DNA from: a virus
IMG/VR virus record: IMGVR_UViG_3300032462_000004
Span: 1-62,035 of that record
DNA length: 62,035 nucleotides
Strand: one strand, 5' to 3'
Made by a program: the position numbers and the translations under genes
In this document: positions 47,451-56,644 of the stretch, one piece after another
Numbering within the stretch: position 1 is the stretch's first letter
Layout: every line of letters starts with the position of its first letter
Notes under the pieces: model-generated
Told to the model about the DNA's origin: nothing
Databases searched by the model: none
Seen by the model: only the letters and a program-made list of their open reading frames with translations

Positions 47451-48950
47451 TTATTTTCCGCTATCTAAATATGTATACTGTTGTATTGGCAGGACATCTC
47501 TGCCTACACTAATCATATATGTGTATGGGTATTTTCCATATAATACTCTGGCACTTTTCTCAAATTTCATGCTAGATAGTAATAAAAGAGCCTGTCTGAG
47601 AACCGGGACGACTGTACTATTTACATATTCCCTGATCTGAACATATCCATACGGGGCAGTTGGTGTTGGTAATGTATAATTATTCTCTGGACCAAACGGC
47701 CCTGCAATGTCGCCTCCTGGTCTTGCATCATACACATCCTTCCAGGCCGCAATTTTTGCAGGATCTGTCGATGTTCCTTCTGTGTTTGCACCACCAGCGC
47801 CGGCGGCAAGTTTCTTCCCTTCATATTGGTTCGTATTTATCCAATCTTCCACATATGTTTTTCTAAATTCTGCTACAGCGTTCGTAATCTTTATAACTAT
47901 TTTCTCTTGTGCCTTAACTGGTGGAAACAATAAATCGCTTACTTCGTCATACGTATACGGAACAATAGCGCCTGGCGGTACAGGAATCGCTTGCGCTGCA
48001 GGAGCCGTTTGTACTGGAGTTATTACAGGAACTTCTGCATTCGCAGCAACAGCAACTATTGTGGGTTGACCAGGCAATACTATTTCCTTCTTTAAGCTCA
48101 TATTGGAAACTTCTACTGCTATTACGTCAACTTGTGCTGGATTCACAGAATTTGCCATAACATTATTGATACATGGATTACTACTGGAAATAAGATTTAC
48201 AACGTCCTGCCCTTTTACAAAGTTGGAGGCTGCCGCGACGGCGTTGGCTTCTGTCACTACCGCTGCTGAAAAGTCGGTAGTAAGATTTCCAACATCGGAT
48301 TGTGCTGATGCAAACGAACCTTTTAACGATGCCACCATTGTAGGGGATGCTGTAATCGAGTTTTTAATTGCAGTTACAACCGCGGCCGGGGCATTAGCGA
48401 CATATGCCAACAATTCTTTCCCTGATGCAATAATCGGGCCACCGGCAGTCTGTATAGCTGTAATCATCGGAGCAAGTGCTCCAGATACGTCTAGTGAGGA
48501 ACCCATGGCGTTTATTTTCCCTGCAACCATTGCACCTGTTTCTGTAATAGTTTTAAAAGAATCCTTTATGGACACGGTCGGACAGTCACCTGGAGAAGGA
48601 AAGGCTTTATTAATTATGTCCGGGTATCCTGTACCTGATACAATTGCATCTATCTCAGTAACTCTTATTTGTAATGCTGCCGCACTTGATACAAACGCCA
48701 ATTGATTAGGTATTTCATTAATCTTAGCAGTAAGTTGAGTCGATATATCAGATACTGCTGTGGTCATCGACCCCGTTAATGCAGAAGGATCAAATCCAGG
48801 GTCACTAATTACCATTGCTTGACCGAAAATATCATAACTACCATTCGCGGTAGAAAAATCATTCAATTCTACTGTTGCAGGTAGTTTATATAGTGATCCT
48901 ATGCTACCTAGCGGCGTTGTAGCCGATGCTATCATTGAAGATAATGACAT
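47451..48950 (-). CDS. Ala/Val-rich virion-like protein, 499 aa
   Basis: Long stretches of Ala, Ser, Thr and Val with helical heptads in the first 300 residues (many A-x-x-A repeats), a Pro-rich hinge around 300-330 and a folded C-terminal part (VRIRE-type strand YGYVQIREYVNSTVVPV). Such composition is typical of phage structural or tape-like proteins; no enzyme motif. Its ATG overlaps the stop of the 104-residue gene. Confidence 0.7.
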   Translation of the reverse strand: MSLSSMIASATTPLGSIGSLYKLPATVELNDFSTANGSYDIFGQAMVISDPGFDPSALTGSMTTAVSDISTQLTAKINEIPNQLAFVSSAAALQIRVTEIDAIVSGTGYPDIINKAFPSPGDCPTVSIKDSFKTITETGAMVAGKINAMGSSLDVSGALAPMITAIQTAGGPIIASGKELLAYVANAPAAVVTAIKNSITASPTMVASLKGSFASAQSDVGNLTTDFSAAVVTEANAVAAASNFVKGQDVVNLISSSNPCINNVMANSVNPAQVDVIAVEVSNMSLKKEIVLPGQPTIVAVAANAEVPVITPVQTAPAAQAIPVPPGAIVPYTYDEVSDLLFPPVKAQEKIVIKITNAVAEFRKTYVEDWINTNQYEGKKLAAGAGGANTEGTSTDPAKIAAWKDVYDARPGGDIAGPFGPENNYTLPTPTAPYGYVQIREYVNSTVVPVLRQALLLLSSMKFEKSARVLYGKYPYTYMISVGRDVLPIQQYTYLDSGK

Positions 48951-49264
48951 TATCGACCAGTTACAATAGAACTTTTCTGTGGAACAACAATCGGAGAAAT
49001 GGTGCTTTCATAATGGTCCTGTAGCTTGGCATCCGGCTTAGCCATAATACATGGCTTAGGAATATATACTTTCTCATTCATGTTAGCCATCATCAAAAAT
49101 GGTGCAAACTGTAATCCTTTATCAGTTGATACCATTGACAATGGTTTCTCGACAATCCAGTGTGTTACGTTATCGTCTACTACCTTGCAAATAAATTCTT
49201 CGCCGCTATTCATCTTAAAAACTGAAATAGTCGGAAATGAATCTATGTGATTTTGTTTTAACAT
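48950..49264 (-). CDS. Unknown Sm/SH3-like small protein, 104 aa
   Basis: Beta-rich with FKMNSGEEFICKVVDDN and HWIVEKPLSMV, the layout of Sm-like barrel proteins that several T4-like phages encode without known function. It is the first gene behind a TAGACA-N17-TATAAT promoter. Confidence 0.68.
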   Translation of the reverse strand: MLKQNHIDSFPTISVFKMNSGEEFICKVVDDNVTHWIVEKPLSMVSTDKGLQFAPFLMMANMNEKVYIPKPCIMAKPDAKLQDHYESTISPIVVPQKSSIVTGR

Positions 49265-49291
49265 TATTTGTCCTTGTGTTTGTTATTCTAT

Positions 49292-49320
49292 ATTATATGC
49301 GTTTTGTTAAATATTGTCTA
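49292..49320 (-). promoter_or_regulatory. Sigma70-type promoter TAGACA-N17-TATAAT
   Basis: Boxes at 49320-49315 and 49297-49292 between the nrdJ stop and ATG 49264. Confidence 0.7.
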
Positions 49321-51885
49321 TCAGCTACATTTACCGGAGCCGCAGTTAACACATTTCTTGCATCCTTCTTCGTATACTACATTAGACGAACCGCATTCTG
49401 TACAAACTTCGCCATGCACTTTATCTCCGTCCTTAATAAACGATGCTAAGTATTTCTTAATCTGGAATAAGAAACTACCAATATAAACATCTTCTAAAGA
49501 ATCTAGTGTAGACACAATGTTCTTAATAAGGACACCATGTCTTAAATTTAAAGAAACCATTCGTGCAATTTTTGTAGCATTATCACTACCGTTAATCTTT
49601 CTTGTCACTTCGTCAATATACGTCTGAGGTATACCTTTTCTGATTGCTAAATCGGTAAGTTTTTCTATAGCATCGGATGTCGTAACATTCTTCTCATGGT
49701 GATTTGTGTGAACAAACAAAGCATGCGGACGTGTTTGGGTTTCATTCCACACTACCGACAAATACCATTTCCTGCCTTCTGCTCTCAATGTCTTCATAGA
49801 AGCTGGTGCAGATTCTGGGAGATCCACTGTGTCCAGAATAATTTCTTCGTCTGCATCTTCTGCATGCTTCTCATCCTTACCTGACAACACAGTTGCCATT
49901 GTACCAGACCTGTATGTTGTAAAGCCTTTGATGAAACCAGTGTTGTAAACTGTAAGATAAAGGTGTTTGAAGTCTTCATATGGGTAATCAAACGGAATAT
50001 TGCATGTCTTCGAACATGCTGCATCTGTCCATTGAGAAAATCCCTTCAAATCAGAGATGTGATCATGCACAGTGAGATTGGTAGTAGTTACTGCCCAATC
50101 TGCATTTGGGTCCCATTGATCTTGTGATTTCAGGAACCTAACACCATAGTCCTCGCATAATACTTCTTTAGTAAGTCCACGATTCTTATCAATCTTATAT
50201 GTTACACCTTTATAAGTACCTTTTAAGATTTCGTCATCGCCTTCCTTAGATAGTTTAAATAGTTTTGTCTCAAACCATTCGCCTTCATACCATTTAGGAG
50301 TAACATCCGCTATTTCATCTGGACACTGAGAAACAATAACAGTTCTGACATATTCCGGCATGAAGATTGGCTCGATACCACCAGATACTACGTTTGCAAG
50401 GATAGATGAATTTCCATTAGGTTGTTGACTCATTAAAGATGCATTACGAATACCTGTGGTACTCAATTTAAGTTTATATTCCTCGGACAACCCCAATTGT
50501 TTAATAAACACAGATTCGGAATGCCAATCTGGCTTACAATACTCGAACATGCCTTTCTCTACAGCCAAATCAATGGATGTTTCGTATGCAGTCTTCGAGA
50601 CAAGCTTCATTAGCTTTTCCCTGATCACTTCTGCTTCATCAGATGCAAATCTTGTCTTCAGCATAAACAATGAAGAACCCCATCCCATAATACCAAGGCC
50701 AATACGACGCTTCTTTCTCATAGAATCAATATATTCGGGCAACGGTGCCGAGGAATAAGAGTTGACATTGTCTAAGAAACGAACCATATACGCTACGTAT
50801 TTCTTAATGGCGACCCAATCGAATCCAGATCCGTCTAACTTGACGAATTGTGTCAAGTTGATAGTTCCTAGGCAACAAATGTTCCCAGGCGATAGTGTTT
50901 GCTCTCCGCAAGGATTGGTCGCAAAGATTGTTTCTGCATAGTTTAATGGATTAAAATAGTTTGCACGGTCTAGGAAAAGTACACCTGGTTCTGCACGATT
51001 ATACGTGGATTCCATGATAAGATTCCATAACCATTTTGCAGAGATGGTGTTATGCACCTTTACAGGATAGCCATGGGCCAGCCATGCTTTAATATCACCT
51101 GTCCACGACTCTTTATATTCTTTGCAAGTAGTTACAGGGAAAATCAGGTCCCATTTATCCAACTTAGCTACCTTTTCTGCAACAGCATCGGTGATATCTC
51201 CGGATTCTAGCTTGTCCATTTCCACTATGCGAGACATAAATTCATCTGTACAGTTTGCCGACACATTGAACTTTGTCAGACGTCCAGGTTGCTGCTTTGC
51301 GGTAACAAATTCAATAATATCCGGGTGCCAGACATCCATAACGCCCATCATGGCACCTTTACGAATCTTACCTTTTGCTTTTGCATTTGTAGACTTTTTA
51401 CCAGATCCTGCTGTAATAATCTCTGATGCTTTGTCAAAAAGCTCCATATATTTTACAGAACCCGGGGTTTCTACACCAATACCATTAATAAATGATCCCC
51501 TAGGACGAATATACGAAAAGTTTTCTCCCCATCCGCCTTCAGATTTTAGTGTTTGTGACTGACTCAACAAATGGCTGTAAATGCCTTCCAACGAATCGAT
51601 ATCATATTTTTCTCGGGGACCGACGAAACAATTCATTAGTGTCGTGCCAGACCATTCGGTACCAGCGTTTGACATAATCCTGCCGCCTGGCACACCTTTA
51701 AAATTTGTCAATAATTCAAAGAATCTCTTTTCCCACAACACCTTCAGTTCGTCGGTTGCTTCGACCGAAGCAATAGCTCTTGCTATTCGTCCCAATGTGT
51801 CGTTTATATCATTATCTTTATGATCTTTGTATGTAGTTTCCCATATTTCCCTAGAAAATGGATCCTGAAATACTGTTGTTGCCAT
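49321..51885 (-). CDS. nrdJ: Class II (B12-dependent) ribonucleotide reductase, 854 aa
   Basis: Single-chain reductase. Early GGRIMSNAGT and Cys86 (NCFVGP); GGWGENFSYIRPRG; NPCGEQTLSPGNICCLGTINL with the active-site Cys region; PNGNSSILANVVSGGIEP. The C-terminus has CTECGSSNVVYEEGC and CVNCGSGKC, a zinc-ribbon-type tail characteristic of NrdJ. No small radical subunit gene is needed or seen. It turns ribonucleotides to deoxyribonucleotides independent of oxygen but needs adenosylcobalamin. No riboswitch is visible upstream. Confidence 0.92.
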   Translation of the reverse strand: MATTVFQDPFSREIWETTYKDHKDNDINDTLGRIARAIASVEATDELKVLWEKRFFELLTNFKGVPGGRIMSNAGTEWSGTTLMNCFVGPREKYDIDSLEGIYSHLLSQSQTLKSEGGWGENFSYIRPRGSFINGIGVETPGSVKYMELFDKASEIITAGSGKKSTNAKAKGKIRKGAMMGVMDVWHPDIIEFVTAKQQPGRLTKFNVSANCTDEFMSRIVEMDKLESGDITDAVAEKVAKLDKWDLIFPVTTCKEYKESWTGDIKAWLAHGYPVKVHNTISAKWLWNLIMESTYNRAEPGVLFLDRANYFNPLNYAETIFATNPCGEQTLSPGNICCLGTINLTQFVKLDGSGFDWVAIKKYVAYMVRFLDNVNSYSSAPLPEYIDSMRKKRRIGLGIMGWGSSLFMLKTRFASDEAEVIREKLMKLVSKTAYETSIDLAVEKGMFEYCKPDWHSESVFIKQLGLSEEYKLKLSTTGIRNASLMSQQPNGNSSILANVVSGGIEPIFMPEYVRTVIVSQCPDEIADVTPKWYEGEWFETKLFKLSKEGDDEILKGTYKGVTYKIDKNRGLTKEVLCEDYGVRFLKSQDQWDPNADWAVTTTNLTVHDHISDLKGFSQWTDAACSKTCNIPFDYPYEDFKHLYLTVYNTGFIKGFTTYRSGTMATVLSGKDEKHAEDADEEIILDTVDLPESAPASMKTLRAEGRKWYLSVVWNETQTRPHALFVHTNHHEKNVTTSDAIEKLTDLAIRKGIPQTYIDEVTRKINGSDNATKIARMVSLNLRHGVLIKNIVSTLDSLEDVYIGSFLFQIKKYLASFIKDGDKVHGEVCTECGSSNVVYEEGCKKCVNCGSGKCS

Positions 51886-51901
51886 TTACACTCCTGCTAT
51901 G

Positions 51902-52339
51902 TTAATTTATTTGTTTTATTTTTTCTTTTGAAAACCGTTGCAATACCGTAAAGTCATCGTTCAGTTCCGAGTATGTACTTACCTTGCCGATCTCATAATT
52001 TAGTATAAATTTGTTATCTATTATGGGTAACAAATACTGACCATCTGTGTCATTTACTAGGTGTAATTCCACTGATTCAGGGTCGTCTAGCATAGTTAAT
52101 GTATAGAAAATTAATAAGCTTATAGAGCTTGTGCAAAATAAATCGTGGGACAGGATTTCCCATGGTGTCGGCCAATTCTCCGGAGTATAGTAATCGATTG
52201 ATCGAGAACCGAATGGTATTGTGGAACAAAATTTCGCAACTTCATTTAATCTTTCTTCCTTAGGAAGTAAATTTATATCTGTTCGTAATTTTTTCCACAA
52301 GCGGAGGCGCTCTTCGGTTGGCAGTGATCCCCAGAACAT
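51902..52339 (-). CDS. Unknown protein, 145 aa
   Basis: Trp-rich start (MFWGSLPTEERLRLWKKLR), then DYYTPENWPTPWEILSHD and YLLPIIDNKFILNY, which I recognise from an unknown family of T4-like phages. Located between a fibre-like gene and nrdJ. Function unknown. Confidence 0.75.
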   Translation of the reverse strand: MFWGSLPTEERLRLWKKLRTDINLLPKEERLNEVAKFCSTIPFGSRSIDYYTPENWPTPWEILSHDLFCTSSISLLIFYTLTMLDDPESVELHLVNDTDGQYLLPIIDNKFILNYEIGKVSTYSELNDDFTVLQRFSKEKIKQIN

Positions 52340-52342
52340 ACT

Positions 52343-53005
52343 TTAGAATGGTAACCACTTAATGGAACTACTGCTAAATGTCAGAGATCCAGCAAAATCA
52401 TGCATATAAGAAATTTCAACTAAGGTTTGTGTTCCATCGTATTCAGTTTTAAATGTTATGCTGTTGGGCAGAACTGTATTAACTTCGGTACCTGTGTCTG
52501 ATAAGACAACCGAAGTTACGTCTGGAAATGGGGGATTCGGGATAGGCGCAAAATATGCAGTAGCAGTAATTTCTAATTGACCATTTCTCGAAAATGTAGT
52601 ACCTACTGTATTCCAGTCTGGGCTCAATACATCTGTGATGTCATATAGGATTGTAGTAAACGGTGTAGCAGTATAAGTTAATGCAGGTATTACTGTGAAT
52701 ATTGCTGCTGGCGGTAAAACTAATACTAGTGGATTTAATAATATGTTGTCCTGAGCAGGTACATCGCCAATTTCTATGTATTCACCACTTATATTACCGA
52801 TGAACATTCTTCTTGTATCTGTACACAATGCTATCTCGCCGGCTGCTAATACTCCTGGAAAATTCACAATTGTGAACGGTGGAATACTTATATATCCAGG
52901 ATCAAAGCCACCAACACCGGTGTATCCTGCAGGATACAACCCATCAAATTGAGCCTGGGTGCCTCTTCGATTCTGAATTCTTGTTACTACTACGGGTGTT
53001 GCCAT
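52343..53005 (-). CDS. Virion protein with fibre-type N-terminal domain, 220 aa
   Basis: Begins VVVTRIQNRRGTQAQF; LAAGEIALCTDTRRMFIGN is the hallmark (L-A-x-G-E-I-x-x-x-x-D-T-x-R-x-F-I-G) of domains at the base of phage fibres and tail proteins. The C-terminal half is beta-rich. Own late promoter inside the end of the upstream nuclease gene. Confidence 0.82.
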   Translation of the reverse strand: MATPVVVTRIQNRRGTQAQFDGLYPAGYTGVGGFDPGYISIPPFTIVNFPGVLAAGEIALCTDTRRMFIGNISGEYIEIGDVPAQDNILLNPLVLVLPPAAIFTVIPALTYTATPFTTILYDITDVLSPDWNTVGTTFSRNGQLEITATAYFAPIPNPPFPDVTSVVLSDTGTEVNTVLPNSITFKTEYDGTQTLVEISYMHDFAGSLTFSSSSIKWLPF

Positions 53006-53021
53006 GATTTAATCCTAAGTC

Positions 53022-53696
53022 TTATGGTGTATTTATCGAAATTTCAGGCAAAGAATAGTAAACATCGACTTTTTCTAACCACATAACTTGGTACTTAATA
53101 AATTCATCACCTTCGATTATAAATTCTTGATATCTGGCATCTCTTGTAGCTACCATAACAACCCCTTTCCTAATATCTGTACCATACATTTCGTTATGCG
53201 ACAAAGAGTAGGCTGCTAACTGCATAAAATAGTCTTCGATCCACTCTTTTTCCTTGGCGGACCTGCTATTCTTGTAATCCATGATAGCAGGTACGTTTTC
53301 GTGGAGGCCAACTAAGTCTGTTGTCCCGGCATACAATCCTTCTGTATAAAGCATTACCTCCGATCCCCAAATTTCAGTAATCCTGGGGAACGCTTCTTTT
53401 ATAATCAATTTTGCAAGGGCTTTGGCCATGAATGACCCAGACATTTCTTTTCCTGCAATGTAATTTTCTAAATTATTATGCATAGCTGTGCCTAAGAACC
53501 CAGCTTCAGTAACAATTTGGTCTGCTTTAGCATCTCCCACTGCACGGCGCCATTCATCCAATCCAGTCATATCCTTAGTCTTGGACAAGATAGTAGTTAC
53601 ACTAGGTAGAGAAACACCGTCTCGGACAACATATTGGCGTCCGTCTGGGCTATCAATACGTTCTAATTTTTTGTAATTGTATTTTGCTGTAATCAT
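53022..53696 (-). CDS. PD-(D/E)XK exonuclease, RecB/Cas4-like, 224 aa
   Basis: Motifs: GTAMHNNLENYI (helix with His), YAGTTDLVG (catalytic Asp) and AIMDYKNSRSAKEKEWI (D-Y-K), then DYFMQLAAYSLSHNE (QxxxY). These order as in RecB-family and mitochondrial-genome-maintenance exonucleases. A longer frame to ATG 53714 is rejected because the -10 box lies inside it; ATG 53696 gives MITAKYNYKK. Confidence 0.85.
   Translation of the reverse strand: MITAKYNYKKLERIDSPDGRQYVVRDGVSLPSVTTILSKTKDMTGLDEWRRAVGDAKADQIVTEAGFLGTAMHNNLENYIAGKEMSGSFMAKALAKLIIKEAFPRITEIWGSEVMLYTEGLYAGTTDLVGLHENVPAIMDYKNSRSAKEKEWIEDYFMQLAAYSLSHNEMYGTDIRKGVVMVATRDARYQEFIIEGDEFIKYQVMWLEKVDVYYSLPEISINTP
53030..53037 (-). promoter_or_regulatory. 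Late promoter box GATAAATA
   Basis: 25 bases before ATG 53005 and inside the last codons of the nuclease gene. Confidence 0.65.
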
Positions 53697-53702
53697 TAAC
53701 GA

Positions 53703-53732
53703 ATTGTAACACAAAGAGTATCACAATGTCAA
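53703..53732 (-). promoter_or_regulatory. Sigma70-type promoter TTGACA-N18-TACAAT
   Basis: Boxes at 53732-53727 and 53708-53703. Fixes the nuclease start at 53696. Confidence 0.72.
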
Positions 53733-53736
53733 AGAT

Positions 53737-54909
53737 TTACCAGCAAATTCTCCACTGGACAGTGTTGCCATTATCTGGATTACTTTGAATTTGGATTGTA
53801 TATTTTAATCCCTTAAAGTAAGCCAACACCGAGTTCAATTGTAATTGAATTGGTTTATTTGTTGCTGTACCTGACCACACTTGCCAATACAAGTTTGGAT
53901 TTGTACCAAATGTATTCACTGCTGTATTGATGGTAACGACTGATGGTGTTGCCGGAGGATTCGGTAAAGCTGCTGTAGGTGGATTAAGGACATTACCTGT
54001 TGCACCTGTTGTATATTGACTTCCTTGCACATTTACTGCAATAGATGCAACAGATGTTCCTGCCAGTGTCACAGTAGTCGTCGCCCCGGTTCCTGGGTCA
54101 GATATAACTAAATATGGTGGAAAAACAGCATAGCCGGCGCCCGTATTGTCAACTATCACCTGTGTGATTGTTCCAGGTATATCTGTTAAGACTGTTCCCA
54201 TAAATCCAGATCCAAGTGGGTATGGTAATAAAGGATTTAATGTAGAAACTATCTGTGCAACTGCAACACTGGCTTGATATCCCGATCCTGCATTCAAAAT
54301 AGCAACACCTACAATTTGTCCTGTAATACTTACAGAAGTAATTTGAAACACTGCATTAACATATGCAATGTTTGGAAGAACTGCTCTGGTAGCAGTAACA
54401 GTATCGCCGATTGTATATCCTGTACCTGCTGATGCAATATTTACGTTGACAATGTTTCCAGCACCGTTAACTAGCGGTTCCAGAACGGCGCCTGCGCCGA
54501 GTATAGAACTAACACTCATTGTTGCAGAGACTGGCTGATATCCTGATCCACCGTCTGTAATGTTGATTGCTAAGATATTTCCGCCGTTTGTTGTAACTGT
54601 GCCTGTTGCAATAACAGTCGGTATTACGCCAACCGGAGGAATAAAGTATACAGATGGACTATCTTCAAAATAGTCAGCGCCGCCATTAACTACTGTTACA
54701 GATGAAACACCTGTTACAAAAGTCATCGGAGTCATTCCGCCAACAATTGTACACATTTGACCGCCGCCGACTTGACACTGACTCGATGCAGCCAATATGG
54801 CTTGCTGAATCATGCAGATCTCTTCCCATACTACAGGGAAATTCGTAGCCAACTGCTCCATTGTAGAAGCAGTTGGGAATCCTGAGCCAGGGGTGCAACA
54901 ATCTGCCAT
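53737..54909 (-). CDS. Virion protein with GGSGY repeats, 390 aa
   Basis: After a Cys-containing head (MADCCTPGSGFPTAST; also CQVGGGQMC) the protein has at least five copies of a beta repeat with the turn N/D-x-G-S/T/A-G-Y followed by P or V strands (DGGSGYQPV, SAGTGYTIGD, NAGSGYQASV, NTGAGYAVFP). Such repeats build tail-fibre or head-decoration shafts. The last 35 residues read NTFGTNPNLYWQVWSG and end TVQWRICW. Transcribed with two upstream virion-like genes from the late box at 56626. Confidence 0.8.
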   Translation of the reverse strand: MADCCTPGSGFPTASTMEQLATNFPVVWEEICMIQQAILAASSQCQVGGGQMCTIVGGMTPMTFVTGVSSVTVVNGGADYFEDSPSVYFIPPVGVIPTVIATGTVTTNGGNILAINITDGGSGYQPVSATMSVSSILGAGAVLEPLVNGAGNIVNVNIASAGTGYTIGDTVTATRAVLPNIAYVNAVFQITSVSITGQIVGVAILNAGSGYQASVAVAQIVSTLNPLLPYPLGSGFMGTVLTDIPGTITQVIVDNTGAGYAVFPPYLVISDPGTGATTTVTLAGTSVASIAVNVQGSQYTTGATGNVLNPPTAALPNPPATPSVVTINTAVNTFGTNPNLYWQVWSGTATNKPIQLQLNSVLAYFKGLKYTIQIQSNPDNGNTVQWRICW

Positions 54910-54914
54910 TTTTC

Positions 54915-55241
54915 TTATCCTATACTATTAGCTTTCTGTGCCATGTCAGACACTTGTGCTGCACTATCTTGGGCTACACCAGGTGCTCCGCCCTGAGCAG
55001 AGCCTTCGGGTGCAGTTAATTGAATCATTTCTGGTGTTGCGTTCATTACAACTGGGTTATTACTTAATAACGACATAATGCTGTTAACATCTACAGCATA
55101 GCCCATTTTATATAGTTGATCAACCAGTTGTTGCGTGTCGATCTGCTGAGATCCGATACCTTTTGCTCCTATAAGCAAATTAGTTAAATCTGATTCTAAG
55201 TTCTGATTGTAATCCTCTTGCAAAAGTTCTCTTGCTCTCAT
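54915..55241 (-). CDS. Unknown virion-associated candidate, 108 aa
   Basis: Starts MRARELLQE-DYNQ, the best match here to the T4 capsid-targeting rule (L/I-x-E cleavage site around residue 9). The body is helical with a Gly/Ala/Gln-rich tail. Its start shares a base with the stop of the 451-residue gene. Could be an internal head protein or prohead core component. Confidence 0.7.
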   Translation of the reverse strand: MRARELLQEDYNQNLESDLTNLLIGAKGIGSQQIDTQQLVDQLYKMGYAVDVNSIMSLLSNNPVVMNATPEMIQLTAPEGSAQGGAPGVAQDSAAQVSDMAQKANSIG

Positions 55242-56596
55242 TAAGCAGACCTTGCTTCTCTGATTTTTTTAGCCTTCTCGACTAATTTCTTCATTTCAAG
55301 GATTCTTTTCTGTAATTTTGCAGATTCCATCTTCTTTGAACGGCCTAGTGGTTCTTCGCCGCCAAAATCATCTTCGGCGTCCAATTCAGCGTCGATGTTG
55401 TCTAGATCCATATCATCGCCGCCAAAATCATCTTCGGCGTCCATTGCATTTGGATCACCCATGCCAGCATCCATGCCATCCACCGGAAGATCCATGTCAG
55501 ATGGTGCATTGAATTGACCAGTTGCAGCCATATTTGAAACTGCATCATCGACTTGATTCTTTGCTGTGTACAGAGAATCCATAACACCTTGGAGAGCGCC
55601 ATAAATTTGTGTCTGGAATGCAGATGCAGATTCCATACCATATGTTTCCCTCATTTGATCTGTTACTGGTGGAAGATCTTCGTTTTGTAGACGACCAATC
55701 TTTTCTACCATTTCCTGGAGTTCCTGAGCAAAGCCTTTTGCTGCCATCATAACTTCTGCCTGGCTGACTTCTGTCTCTAATAGCCGACGAAGATTTTTTA
55801 CTAAAGTTGCATGTTCTTTCATTTTAACACCCTTCTGTTGTTCTGTTGATTCATTGTATGCCTGGCCTTGTTTCCTGGCTGCTTGTGCTGCAAATGGATC
55901 AGCTACCATTCTGCCTGTTGTTTTATCTCTTACCATCGGTACTGCCTTATCGCCACTTTGTGGAGCTAAACTTAGTTCCGGAGCATCTAATGCTTTCATT
56001 GCCAGCAGACCTTGTGGGGAGGAAGGTGCTGTAGCTGGTGCGCTACCATCGCGTTTTCCTATCTGACTCCAATCTGCATCGGCTTCGAAAACATCTGGAC
56101 CAGCCATATTTAATTCAGGTGCGCCACTACCCTGTGAATTCATACATACTGGTAATGATTTTGATCTTACTCGCTGTTCAATGATATTGTCAGCAAAACG
56201 ATACTTGCTAGATCTATAATGACCCATTGCACCTTCTACTGCACGTTCATAATGAGTCGGATTTTCGCCGGTCAGTCTGAACGTGTCTATAACAAACTTA
56301 GTAAGCCCATCTATAACCATGTCTAAGTCCGGTGATTGGAATTTACTCATCGCAAATTCTCGCAAGCTTCTCATGCCTTCTAATACAAGCAGCCTTTTCG
56401 ATATTTCCGGGGAAGCCTTTGAATCATCGCCCTTAATCTTCAATTCAGTTATTTCATCCTGGATTTGTTCCATTATAACAACTAAGTCTCTATCACTGAC
56501 ATCTTCAGATATCTTAAAACCGTAATTAGTTTCGAGGTGCTGATTTATCCTTTTGAAGGTGGTATCTGGTGCTTTACCAATATCGTTTAAGAGCAT
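55241..56596 (-). CDS. Acidic virion-like protein, scaffold/core candidate, 451 aa
   Basis: Helical N-terminal domain (KRINQHLETNYGFKISEDV), a second helical part around 260-340 and a very acidic linker with the octamer DAEDDFGG twice (60-bp direct repeat). It ends in a Lys/Glu-rich helix KRILEMKKLVEKAKKIREA. Charge pattern and late promoter suit a prohead scaffold. The assignment is inferential. Confidence 0.7.
   Translation of the reverse strand: MLLNDIGKAPDTTFKRINQHLETNYGFKISEDVSDRDLVVIMEQIQDEITELKIKGDDSKASPEISKRLLVLEGMRSLREFAMSKFQSPDLDMVIDGLTKFVIDTFRLTGENPTHYERAVEGAMGHYRSSKYRFADNIIEQRVRSKSLPVCMNSQGSGAPELNMAGPDVFEADADWSQIGKRDGSAPATAPSSPQGLLAMKALDAPELSLAPQSGDKAVPMVRDKTTGRMVADPFAAQAARKQGQAYNESTEQQKGVKMKEHATLVKNLRRLLETEVSQAEVMMAAKGFAQELQEMVEKIGRLQNEDLPPVTDQMRETYGMESASAFQTQIYGALQGVMDSLYTAKNQVDDAVSNMAATGQFNAPSDMDLPVDGMDAGMGDPNAMDAEDDFGGDDMDLDNIDAELDAEDDFGGEEPLGRSKKMESAKLQKRILEMKKLVEKAKKIREARSA
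55356..55443. repeat. 28-bp direct repeat within the acidic gene
   Basis: Identical 28-mers at 55356-55383 and 55416-55443 (60-bp period) encode the repeated D-A-E-D-D-F-G-G. Nucleotide identity points to recent slippage or conversion. Confidence 0.85.
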
Positions 56597-56625
56597 ATAA
56601 ATCGTTCCTGTAAGTTTTATTTCTT

Positions 56626-56633
56626 ATATTTAT
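56626..56633 (-). promoter_or_regulatory. Late promoter box GATAAATA
   Basis: 30 bases before ATG 56596; drives three virion-like genes down to 53737. Confidence 0.65.
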
Positions 56634-56644
56634 CATTCTGGCAA

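Noticed and set aside
48103-48705. Open frame of 200 codons on the plus strand
   Set aside because: Antisense of an Ala/Val-rich gene whose codon bias keeps the complementary frame open.
53697-53714. Longer start for the PD-(D/E)XK nuclease
   Set aside because: The -10 box of its promoter falls inside these codons.
55356-55443. Direct repeats considered as a CRISPR array
   Set aside because: Only two copies, in frame within an acidic coding sequence, encoding repeated D-A-E-D-D-F-G-G.
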